From assembly GCF_000972845.2 (NCBI RefSeq), contig NC_040016.1, positions 10,498,701 to 10,562,700 of the forward strand: a stretch of DNA of 64,000 nucleotides. Direction: 5' to 3'. Positions 38,004 through 64,000 of the stretch are shown one piece after another (position 1 is the first letter of the stretch; each line of letters starts with the position of its first letter). The DNA is from Larimichthys crocea (Eukaryota > Chordata > Actinopteri > Sciaenidae). The translations under genes were made by a program, and so were the position numbers. The notes under the pieces are model-generated. The model was given only the letters and a program-made list of their open reading frames with translations. It ran no database searches and was not told the DNA's origin.

Positions 38004-38007
<4 letters not shown>

Positions 38008-38050
<43 letters not shown>
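38008..38050. repeat. (GA)n microsatellite just upstream of cacna2d3
   Basis: About 43 bases of GA (CT on the cacna2d3 strand), 130-170 bases upstream of its ATG. If transcribed it would lie in the 5' leader and encode the Ser-Leu repeat of an upstream open frame (38056-37868, - strand) that overlaps the start codon. Confidence 0.9.
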
Positions 38051-38051
<1 letters not shown>

Positions 38052-41000
38052 ATCACCCTCCAGACTCCATCCTCTGCTCCTTCTTCCTCTGAAAAGGGAA
38101 AACCCCCTCAGTCGACTCTCTGCTGCAAGAATCACGGACCTTTTTTTTGTGTGTGTCGTCTGCTTGTTTGTTTGTAACAAAGCCTGAAATGCTTGAGGAG
38201 GTGAAGTCTGCAGAAAATGCCTCCTGGAGACGAGGAGGGGGTTCCTTTATTTCTTTAATTTTAATTTCCAGCTGAGAAGAGCAGCATGAACAGGTGTATC
38301 GCCCACAGGACTAAAGAGAACAATACAATTCATCTGCTCAACGATTAAAATTCAAAATACTGAACTTTGCTCTCTGACTCCTCTCACGTCCTACTGCTCT
38401 AAAGTTGTTGCATTTAACGCTGACGCTGCATTATACTGCACACGCTTGATTGTCTCCAACCCCCAAATGCTGCGCACACAGAACCCAAATGAAAGCGCGT
38501 GTTGTGTTAATGTAAATGAACATGTAGTGCATAATAAATGTCTCCTTCAGAGCACAAAGGTTCATATAATGAGCACAGATTTCTGACATAAGATGGCTCT
38601 GTGGGCGATAATGAGACTGCAGATATTTGATGAAGGCTTCCGCACTGCCAGCAGCACAATACAAGAAAGAAAGAAAGAAAAAAATCAGTTGGGAGTCATT
38701 TGGGTTTTGGGACACTGAGTTCAGATCATGAAATTACTACAAAACATTAGAGAGATACATGTTAGTGGAGCAAAATCTGATGTTAACTTTGCGCGTCTGT
38801 GATTGGCCGAAGTCTAATAATTTAATCACTTTGACCAATGACGTCATGTCACTCACCAGCAACTTTTCCACGTGGGCCCTGGAGATGATCTCAGGAGCTG
38901 AGGTGTGGTGAGGTAGAGAGAGAACAAGTACTAAACTCCTGTTTTATTTGGCGCGCCATATTCATGGGTGATTACTATAAAACAAGAGCGGATCCGTCGT
39001 CCTGTAGACTGCTTTAAACTGCTGATTAGGAGGCGATAATGTTGTCAAGGCAGCAGGCGGGTTGATGCACCACCTCTCCACCACCCTCCTCCTCCACCAC
39101 CACCACCACCATCACGGGAACCGTGTTTCGACTTGAGGCTTTTATTAGTTTAGTAATTGCATCGTACATCAAAGTTGTGAGGAGCCTGTACTGTCTGGGA
39201 CGTGCCGATAAGGTGCCTGCATGTTGGATGACGGACAATATTATCCGGTCTCCTTCTCCTCCCCGGATGCTTTAATTAACTATCGACAGCGAATAAAAAA
39301 TCAGTTCACTGTCACGATACCGCAGAAGGTCCTATAGAAGTCCTGCTGAAGTGTCCTTGAGCAAAGGGGGTGTATCACCTGCTCCCAGGTCGTTGCACCA
39401 TGTCTCACGTGTAGCTTTTACGCACGAGGAAACAAACCGCCCTCTCCATTTGATTGGATCTCTTAAATAATGTCATGACCTCCACCCACACACCTGCAGT
39501 AGGTCAAATAAACACATTAGGGAATACAAGTGTAGTTCATTCACCAGAGTACAATGGTTTGATATGGTGAACGTTGTTGCATGATTTTCTGTTTTGTGTG
39601 CTTGTGTTTATTTCAGTGCATCCAGCAGTTTTAATGATCTCCTCCAGGCTTGGTTTAAGACCAATAAAATACTCCACTTTGTGTCTGCCATGTTGTTGTT
39701 TTTTTTACACATTCGTCTTGTATCATTCTCCCTAATTGGAAACATCCACAATATAGGAACATGCATTTCGTTCCACTTCAAAAGTTTACCTACAGGACAC
39801 AAGATGTTTTTCGACTTCGACAAAAAAAGTCCATCCTCATGTGAGCGCCCGGAGGTTTCATGTTTCCATATCATACATGAGTGATTTAAAGCCCTTCAGC
39901 AGATGAATGTGGAGAGATGAACAGATTTCTGTTGTTGAAGCAACAAGGAGTAAAACATGTTTCAAGTGGACGTGGAGTTGCACTTTGGAGGAAGAATAAT
40001 CTCTGTTTTATTTGACGTGCTTCATCAAGTGAAACAGAGTTTGAAGACATATTACAGACTCTGGCCTTCAGGTGCTCTCCATGGTGCTGAATGTAGTCTG
40101 CAGTGCAGCATATGTGTCTGTGGTCAAACAAGATAATGCATTTTTTAGGTTGATAGTTTACACAATTTAATCCAATAGCACTTTGCTTAGTTCTTGTCCA
40201 TATTGGCTCAGAGAGTTTCACCTGAATGGCAGTTTTACAAAACAATGCAAAGCCCGCTGATTTGTTTTTTGCAGTGATTTCAACTGGTGGGAAAAAACTG
40301 GAGGGAAATGATTCAGACCTCTGACATCCCTGGAAAAAGCTAGTTAGTAAACCTTTAGTTGGATAATTTGGTCACACAAATAATGTCTTATCTTTGGGTC
40401 TAAATAAATCAAAGTGAAAGGTTTTGTTCCAGACATAAAGCTGTATAATCAGACCCAGACTGCTGTTGAACTCTCAACCCAAACAGTTTTAATCTCTGTC
40501 TTGATTTGATTGGACATAACCCTCTTAGAAGGTTACACACAGGGCACCTGTTGTCTTGAACCTCTTAATCTTAATCTTAACCTCACCTCATGCCCTCAGC
40601 AGTGTGGGGTAAGTCGATTTAAACCACCTACAAAAGTCAACTTATTTTCATTCAGTGAACTGTGACTGTAAAAAGATTATATATTGATAACTTGCCTTAT
40701 TTATATGCAGACTCATTGTTATAGTCAAGTATCTGTAAAGTTTTAATGCCTTCATATGTCTTCATCACTGCTCCAAAAGATTATATCCTGTTAAATATGA
40801 GAATTATTCATGCAGCAGTAAAACACTGTAGTCACTTAGTTCAGACTTCGAACATCAAAAGTACCTGTATCTTTTTTGTTGTTATTGCGTGTTACTCAGC
40901 ATCAATCTGACTCAGTGTTTTAACATTTTTACTAGACACTTAAACTCGTCATAGTGACCCTGAGTCAAGGCAGCACATAACACTGTGAACATAAATAAAA

Positions 41001-42063
41001 GCTTAACCAGTTACCAGAAAAACAGTGGGATTATCTCGCTGAAGGAACAGGTACTTGTCTTAAGGTGACCGACATCTGGTATCTGTATACATAGAAAAAG
41101 GAAGGCTATCCATACACACCAAAACACCTCGCAACAAGTTCACATAATGTTCCGTCTTTTGCAGAGATGTGTCAGATGTATTGAATGCGGTATTTGTTGT
41201 CACGTTGTTGAAATGCTGCAATATTGCGAGGGCTGAATAATCTCAAATTAGGTGCACAAGCTGTATACTGGGTTTGATATATGTCATTTTAATCCCTACT
41301 TGACTGCCAAACCAAAACTATCAACTATAATAAGGTATGCAGTTGTGCAAGCCTCATGATCAGATAAAAGTTTGCAACGATGTGTTTAAGCTGCATGACT
41401 ATGACAGACACGCCGATGCATCCATACAACAAAACATCAAGGTGTCATTCAAAATGATTGCAGGGAGATTGAAAGTTGATCTGTTTAACACCACCGCTTG
41501 GCCAAACTAAGCTTCTCCCATCTAAGCTGCAAATGTCTAGTCTAATTCCAATGTACAATTATGTTTGACAGGTTTAAATTGTTTAATCTCGCAGCCATTC
41601 TCCATGTTTGTGTTGAAAATGTAGGAAAATATAAGCTGTTCCTTGTCTCGCCTGCAGCTTGTCCACAACACAAGATCATCACACTTATTAGCATAATAGA
41701 GAATCACTATTATTTTATTGGCAACAAATATTTACCTATTTATTCTCATTTTAATCAAGTATTCTGATTCTGTAATTCTTTGCTTGTTTCTACATGAGTG
41801 CATGAAAATAAGTTGAATTTTTACTCATACTGGCTAAACTTTCACTGACCCCTTTGTGTACAGAAAACAAGAGGGAGAGAGAAGGGGAAGACAAATGTTA
41901 TAGAATGATCCAGAGAGAGATCATCAGCCCTCATCAATCTTTGCTGTAGTTACTATAGTTGTGACATAGCTCCTCTCCCTCTGTGTGTAGGAGTGGTCAG
42001 AGAGTTTATTGTCTCCTGCATCAGTGGACTGATCCTGGTGAGAAGCACTGTGGAGTCATCCTC

Positions 42064-42071
42064 TTTAAATA
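42064..42071 (+). promoter_or_regulatory. TATA-like box upstream of parapinopsin
   Basis: TTTAAATA lies about 200 bases upstream of the opsin ATG, followed by CCTTTATAATC. No in-frame upstream start was seen between it and the ATG. Transcription start near 42095 is a guess. Confidence 0.35.
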
Positions 42072-42272
42072 CCTTTATAATCAAGCAAAAGGAAAGGGCT
42101 CAAGGATCATCATTTAGAGGAATTACTCTTTGGTAAGTCCAGATCTGGAGGACCTATTCTTAGACTCTGGGCATCTACTCTCAGCCGTCACACTAGGGCA
42201 GTGAGATATTGAACATCTAGAAGCACCAGGACTAGAAGAAACAACCTGACTATTTTTTAAGGATTTGCATCC

Positions 42273-44834
42273 ATGCAACCATCTGTTTTCCCCCCAAATG
42301 CTTCCTCATACCTGGGTCCACATGGGGAACCTCCTCTGTCACGCACTGGCTTCATCATTCTCTCCATCATTATGGCCATTTTCACCGGTCCGGCCATAGT
42401 ACTCAACGCTACAGTGATCATTGTGTCCCTCATGCACAAGCAGCTGAGGCAGCCGCTCAACTACGCTCTGGTGAACATGGCTGTGGCTGACCTGGGCACA
42501 GCCATGACTGGAGGGGTACTGGCTGTGGTCAACAACGCCCAGGGGTATTTCTCCCTGGGAAGAACAGGCTGTGTGATGGAGGGTTTTGCAGTGTCCTTGT
42601 GTGGTGAGTGAAAAGAGCAGCACAGTATAGGATATGCAGTGTTTTCAACTTCTCTTGTTCTTACAGAATCACAGTACAAGATGAATATCTTCTCTTATGT
42701 AAAATGTGGTGTTGTTTGTTATTTTATCAATGCATTTTCACTTCAAACATTTAATAGGATGACACACTTCCTCCTTCACATCATTTTCATGTATTCATAG
42801 AACAATATTCATTTACATCTCCATCCCTGACTTTGCTTTCCCTTACTTGTCCGCAGGCATCACATCTCTGTGCACTGTTGCTCTGATCGCCGTGGAGAGG
42901 ATGTTTGTTGTAAGTAAGCCCTTGGGGCTGATAATCTTTGAAAAAAAGCATGCTGTTGGAGGTATTGCCTTATCCTGGCTATGGTCCCTCACATGGAACT
43001 TACCTCCCCTTTTTGGCTGGGGCAGGTATGAGCTGGAGGGTGTAGGGACGTCCTGTGCACCAGACTGGCACACCCGCGACCCCCATCATGTCTCCTACAT
43101 CCTGGCTTACTTTGCAGTGTGCTTTGCTGTTCCCTTTACAGTTATCTTGGCATCCTACACAAAGCTCATGTGGACATTACACCGGGTGAGCATTTGGCTT
43201 CTTCATAGGCAGTGGTAGTTGAAACACTTGCACATTTTCTTTTACGTCTTTTACATCACAAAACATACACGTATAAAATATAGTGACATGTTACAGATTA
43301 AACCTGTAGCTCCCATTCTTACAAAGAAAAGCAGTAATGGTGCACTCGAAATTTAAATGTCTACGAGCTGAAGTGTGTTAGGTGGAAAAAGTTAAAATTC
43401 TTAAAATGATCATAATCATCTCAAGATACCTTCAATTTATATTTTAACTCTTTGGATGACCTGGACTTAAGGTCGGGAACTACTGGCTTAAACTACCTAC
43501 TCCAATTAGATTTTTAAAATTAGCTCCACCTCCACCAGCAACAACAGTAAAATCCTGCTCAGTAGTTACATCAGTATTCTTCAGGATGAATCTGTTACAG
43601 CAGACTAATACATCCATTCATATTAATCAGATAAGCAAGAGTCCAGTATGGACCGGCCGGTAATTCTAGGCACCTACATCGTAGTTTTCTGATTTGTAGT
43701 TTCCCATTTGTCCTATGATGCACTGGGCATGCAGGAGACATAATAAGGAAGAATTAAGAGTTGTGACATTCAATAGTAGCACATGTCAGCATCAAGCCAG
43801 AGACTTTGCAGTCATGTGGTACAAATGGGCCAATGGACTCTTTGACTTTTACGCTCTTTGTTACAGGTATCGAAGATGGCCTGTTTGGAAGATGGTGCAG
43901 TAGCTAAAGGAGAGATGAAGGTAGCTTTCATGGTGGTCCTGATGGTCCTGACATTTCTAATCAGCTGGTTGCCTTATGCTGGTCTGTCCATGCTGGTGGT
44001 TTACAACCCTGATGTGGAGATTCACCCGTTGGTGGGCACGGTGCCGGTTTATCTGGCCAAGAGCAGCACCGTGTACAATCCTATCATCTACATCTACCTC
44101 AACAAACAGGTACTGTGACACCATATACTGATGATGACTGAATTTAGGCAGATGTGATGAAGAAATTGCAGGAAAAAATCTTGCTGAGCATCAACTCAAC
44201 ATCAGCACCACCTAGTGGTATTGACAGATCTTGTCTTAGGACAGATATTAAGTACAGGAATGCGTTTTTATGCTACAACTGGAAGTAAAAATTAAGCAAT
44301 TAAGTAATTAAACCAACTAATTTTAAACGTAACAATAACAATTTCTGTTTTATTGTGAAAAACATTTTAATACACAAAGTCTCTCCTTTAATTGCCATTT
44401 TTTAATTCATATTTTTCAAGACTAATAAATGTATTACATTACTGTGTTCTAAAACATTTTTGAGTCCCCTGAATAATTGAAATACTTTACTGACCCCCTA
44501 TTTCGCATTCTAAGCATTATAGAGTTGTAAGCAGATATAAGGACATTTTAATTGTTTATTAATGTATAGTATTTGTCAACAGATTTATATGATTTGGCTT
44601 TTTGTTTGTAGGAATGCACCTCACAAAAACTGCTGCATGATGTCTGAATGTTTATTACGGTACAGTATAATTAATCTTGGCTGAACATTTTATGCACTGG
44701 CTCATTCGTTTTGTTTTCTGCAGTTTCGTAAATACACAGTACCCTTCCTGCTGTGCTGGAGAGGTCCCTTCGAGGAGGATGAGACATCAGAGATGACTAT
44801 AGAGAGTTCAAACAACAAAGTGTCTCCAACCTGA
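42273..44834 (+). CDS. parapinopsin: Parapinopsin-type opsin (complete, 4 exons, 337 residues)
   Basis: Exons 42273-42603, 42857-43185, 43867-44109 and 44724-44834 join in phase to 337 residues, stop TGA. The product is a seven-helix photoreceptor GPCR. The retinal-binding Lys is K285 (AKSSTVYNPIIY, equivalent to K296 of rhodopsin). Both potential counter-ions are present: E103 (E113 site) and E171 (E181 site), which parapinopsins are known to use. The C100-C177 disulfide and NPIIY are intact, and an N-glycosylation sequon (NAS) is near the N-terminus. The stretches GWGRYELEGVGTSCAPDW and HKQLRQPLNYALVNMAVADL are close to lamprey and fish parapinopsins, the bistable UV/blue pineal pigments. 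E113 argues against parietopsin. Oddity: the E/DRY motif reads ERM. It is convergent with cacna1d and divergent from cacna2d3. Confidence 0.92.
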
Positions 44835-47800
44835 AACAAACCTGCAATCATCCATGAAAAGTGAAATTGTGTATGATAGTCACCTGCAACGTCGTCGGTG
44901 AAACAATGTGTTTTTCTACAACTGTGACTGTATCACTGTAATTTTACAGCACATATGAATTTCTATAATGTCATTGGTAAAGACTTGTGGTGGTGAAAGC
45001 AGAATACAAATAAATGAGAACAGTAATTCAGCATAAGTTTATTCAATGATGATCAATAGAAAATAAAATATCAGTATCCATTTCAAATAAAGTCAAGGCT
45101 AAATTAAAATGAAAAATACAAAAAAAATGTATTGATACAAAACCTAGAAGGTTATAATAAAGCATTTGCTACTAAGAGAAATTATGTTTACTGAATAAAA
45201 ACATTAAGGAGCAAATATCAAGACTTTCAAGTAGAGAACATTACCATGGGTCTTTTCATACTTTTGTACATATTTTACATTATCTTCTATTTTAATACAG
45301 CTTTCCGAACATGAATAGTTGTAATAGTAATTATAATCATAACAATATGAAGAAAACTAATAGAAACGTTCAAATCAATATGTTTCTCTGTAAACTGGTA
45401 CTTTACCACTTTATTTTTTTTCCCTACCCGCGAACAGAGAAACAGTGCACCTTGAAAATATTTTTTAATACTCTTTCATTCCCAGCATTGTAAGGTGAGG
45501 TGTAAATGACAAATATAGATTCCACTAAACCATACACACAGTCACAAAAAGTACAAAATTGTCTCACCTTAATACACAAATCTGTTTAGAAAAAGGAGAA
45601 ACAAAAGCACTATACAGTTACTTGTGCAAAGACAAACAGCTATGTGCTAATATTTAAATACCATTGGTATAGACTGAACCAAATCATTATTTTCTTTTTT
45701 CAGGAATCCCTGACATGAGGTAAAAGTAAGTTCTTTTCATCTTTAGTTTAACACAACTTTTAAAAGTGTTTACAAAATAATGCATATCTTCAGTTCATCA
45801 GTACTGTAATTGCTACGAATAGTACAATGTGCCTGTTATGTGCATTGGTCCTTTTATATGACAGTCATCAACAAAAGGACTAGAACACATTTTTTTTTTT
45901 TTTACTCACAAACAATTCAAAGAGCCCTTTCAATGTGCACACAAAATGGAAAACCTACATTTTCATGACAGTATTCGGTTGAATTAGAGTACAGTACGCA
46001 CTCACCTACAAATCAAACACTCATGAACAACAGATCACATTAACCCTAAATATCCTTGGTGCTTATTCAAACTCTCCATGGTAATGCCTGAAAAAGCCCA
46101 CTTCAGCTTATTTAGTCCAGTGGCCATATTGTAATAGAACAATAAATGATAACTGATAAATGCATCCAGGGTTTGTTTTTCCCTCTTAGTCTCATTAATA
46201 AATATGATTATTGGAAAAACACAAAGTCCAGGTTCAATCCTACCAAATCTCTTTCAAAGACTCCATTGTGGGACACTGTGACAGACAGATAAGTTGAGAC
46301 AATGATATGTTGTCACCGTTGCCTAACGAGGTATACTGTATGCAGGAACCAGGCCGGCTGAGAGAGAAAGGGGCGGGGGGTTAGTATTGCTTAGCCTCTC
46401 TCCAGCATCCTGACACCAGGACACCCTCTTCCCTTCCACTTACAAAAACACTGTTGGACTGTTTTCTAACCTTTGGATGTGTGCATGTGTCTCCTGCCAC
46501 CACAGGCTCTGAGGCCTCACACACTACATGAAGGCTAAGATGTGATTGCCAAGATTCAGTACAAAGGTTTAATGGAATTACACCATGATCAACGAGAGAG
46601 TATGTCATGGAAAATCCCAGCACAAGCTATGAGAAATGTGAAATTTATCCCTGTTATTACCATCTATCATTTTTCTTTCTTTCAGCAGCAAAAAGGCATT
46701 TCAGTAGGGGCAGACGAAACCTAGGTTTGACTCTGAAACCAACTAAAAAAGCAGCATTGTTAATGCACTATGCATTTTAAATTCTTGTGCATGCCCTGCA
46801 CAAAATATGCAAACAAATGCTCATTACATCTGTATAAAATTTCAGCACTGGATCCTTGAGGCTTGCCTTCTAAAAATGCTCCTTTAAAGGGGGCTTAACC
46901 TTATGCAACTGGTGTTGGTTTAATGAAGTAACACATGTACTCCTATGCTAAGAAATCAAAGCCATTTGCATATCTTGTGCAGTAGTGTTGTCACACAAGC
47001 AGAACCTCTTAAAAATGCTGTTTTTATAGGCAAAATAAATGGTGCATATTAGCAAAGAAATAAAAGGCAAACGAATATCAGAATATTGTACCTAATAAAA
47101 TAACGCAAGTCTGCTTTTATAGCATAACAGGAGTCACAAGGGTCCATATTGCTGATCTTTTAAATGATACATAATTACAAAATATAGAATATCTCTTTAC
47201 AAAGTTTCTTTTGTTATATAATACAATTTACAGCATATCAACTATGAAATATTAATCAGGCTATTCTAAAATGTTAAAATAACCTGCCTGCTAGTGCATT
47301 TATCACAAATGCTTTTGTCGCTTCAAAAGTACATATCTCAAGTTGAATGATGCTATAAGTAGGACAGTTAGTTCCTGCATAATCTGGTACGACTCTACTG
47401 GTGCTCTTCACTTTTTGACTCAGCTGTAGCAATCATTAAACGGTCTTTTCTAACAACAAAGGGATCAAGTTTGACTAACAACTACGGGACGAGATATGCC
47501 TTTCTATGCTTGCATTGAAAACTTGCATGATATGCCAAACCTTAATAAAGTGACCGAGGTAATGACATCGTACATCTGATTGTCATCACCCTTAGAGACC
47601 CGCCCTAGTGAGTATCTCACACCTTTTGCCAATTGGTCCGTCTTTCACTGGCATCAACGTCCTCATCTCTGGTTGGCTGCAGGCTGAACCTGTATGTCAC
47701 CTCCAGGTCAGGAGGGTGCAGTCAGTCCCTCTGTGCTCAGCAGCGATGGTATCTGGCTCTGTGCTGTGACCTCCTTTGCTGGCAGGTGGAGAGCAATTAA

Positions 47801-47957
47801 ATGAACGGGACTAATGTGTCTCTCTTCTGCTTTTATGCCTTTTCTCTTCAATGTAAAAGGCACTTCTTTTGGTCAGAGCCAACAGATGCATTTCTTTTTA
47901 AATTTTCATTGATTTAGTCTGACAAGGTCCTAAAATTGCAGATTTCTCCAGCCACTG
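44835..47957 (-). other. cacna1d: Probable long 3' UTR of cacna1d
   Basis: After the cacna1d stop (47960-47958) about 2.9 kb of AT-rich sequence shows no exon-like open frame. On the - strand AATAAA appears as TTTATT at 45038-45043, about 25 bases from the opsin poly(A) signal on the other strand, and also near 45414. A long 3' UTR reaching the opsin end is likely but not proven. Confidence 0.5.
45009..45014 (+). terminator. Poly(A) signal of parapinopsin
   Basis: AATAAA is the first canonical signal after the opsin stop, giving a 3' UTR of about 190 bases. Confidence 0.65.
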
Positions 47958-63415
<15,458 letters not shown>

Positions 63416-64000
63416 CTGAGTGAGGTGGTGCGAGGGGTGGGCAAGTTGGGCGTGAGATCAGCACAAAAAAAAAAAAGTCTTTATTCTTAGACTGCAATTT
63501 ATATAGACTTATTCTGGTCATTTAAAACACACAAGAACCCCTGCTGGCTACTTCAGCTGAGGGGTTCATGATTATAGTGCATTGATTTATACAGATTGAG
63601 GTTGAGGACCTGCACCAAAGTGATGTTAATACTAATACATGCAAAAACACTGCTGCCAAGAACTTGACAAACAGTGAGCGGCTATTTTGGTACAAAAGTC
63701 AGCACTCCACCCCACACTCTGTCTCTTACTAGCATCCTGTCCTTCTTCTGAACACACAGCTGTTGGGCGGGCAGTGCGGTTGAGGGGAAAATGAAAAAAA
63801 ACATTCACTGACTGAACCCACCGCTCCTTTTTTTGAACAATTCAACATCCAAATCTGTTTATTTCTTCCAGAAATTAGATAACAGCATTGATACCACTGT
63901 CATATCTGTCTACCAAATATTAAGCTACAGCCCTCCATGGTTAGCTCATATTCAACAGACAGATATGTGGATGTTATCGATCGTCTCATTTAACTCTTGA

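Larger units (their letters stand above)
37879..42272. promoter_or_regulatory. Divergent intergenic region between cacna2d3 and parapinopsin
   Basis: This 4.4-kb stretch holds the upstream regions of two divergent genes. On the cacna2d3 side are a GA tract (38008-38050), a GCGCGCC-bearing CpG-richer part (38940-39300) and an E-box CACGTG near 38871. Just before the cacna2d3 ATG, T(9)CTAAGCAG resembles a splice acceptor (exon edge about 37889), so a separate 5' UTR exon is possible. On the opsin side, TTTAAATA at 42064-42071 is a TATA-like box about 200 bases before the ATG. I see no coding gene between them. Confidence 0.45.

Noticed and set aside
42273..44834. Parietopsin or VA opsin as the identity of the opsin
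   Set aside because: The E113-site Glu and the loop-2 and TM2 wording fit parapinopsin better; a phylogeny would decide finally.
63416..64000. Search for the preceding cacna1d exon at the right edge
   Set aside because: No stretch with repeat IV S1-S2 wording and fitting splice sites; the exon is probably beyond the window.

Overview
This is a vertebrate genomic window, almost certainly from a ray-finned (teleost) fish. The genes are split into many short exons with mostly canonical GT-AG introns. The channel proteins match vertebrate families closely, introns are short, and the repeats (CA/GA microsatellites, L1/Tx1-like LINE 3' ends, a hAT-type MITE, a tRNA-derived SINE) are of teleost character. 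There is no bacterial-style operon, CRISPR array or phage. I assembled four genes by joining exons at in-phase splice sites.

Layout: (1) 1-5,311, + strand: the 3' part of a multi-exon immunoglobulin-superfamily membrane receptor gene (two Ig-like exons, several short Thr/Ser-rich stalk exons, one transmembrane exon, a short tail with two Tyr motifs). Its 5' end lies left of the window, it contains traces of an internal duplication, and a LINE fragment sits in one intron. (2) 7,025-37,878, - strand: a complete 38-exon gene for the voltage-gated calcium channel alpha-2/delta-3 subunit (cacna2d3). The joined exons give 1,089 residues, and the last intron but one is a minor-spliceosome AT-AC intron. 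(3) 42,273-44,834, + strand: a complete four-exon, 337-residue opsin of the parapinopsin type. (4) 47,958-63,415 (continuing past the right edge), - strand: the 3' part of an L-type calcium channel alpha-1 gene, cacna1d (CaV1.3). It runs from the repeat IV S3 segment to the C-terminal ITTL motif and includes a mutually exclusive exon pair and a 33-base optional exon.

Read along the - strand the order is cacna1d, then parapinopsin on the opposite strand, then cacna2d3. cacna1d and cacna2d3 encode pore-forming and auxiliary subunits that can belong to the same channel complex, and both orthologues are also neighbours in the human genome. The opsin therefore sits inside an ancient calcium-channel linkage group. 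The opsin is divergent from cacna2d3 (about 4.4 kb apart) and convergent with cacna1d. The Ig receptor is convergent with cacna2d3.

I found no wholly new system. The most useful second-look items are the AT-AC intron, the opsin's position and its altered E/DRY motif, the alternative-exon cassettes in cacna1d, the duplicated and partly decayed stalk exon in the Ig gene, and several well-delimited transposon insertions.
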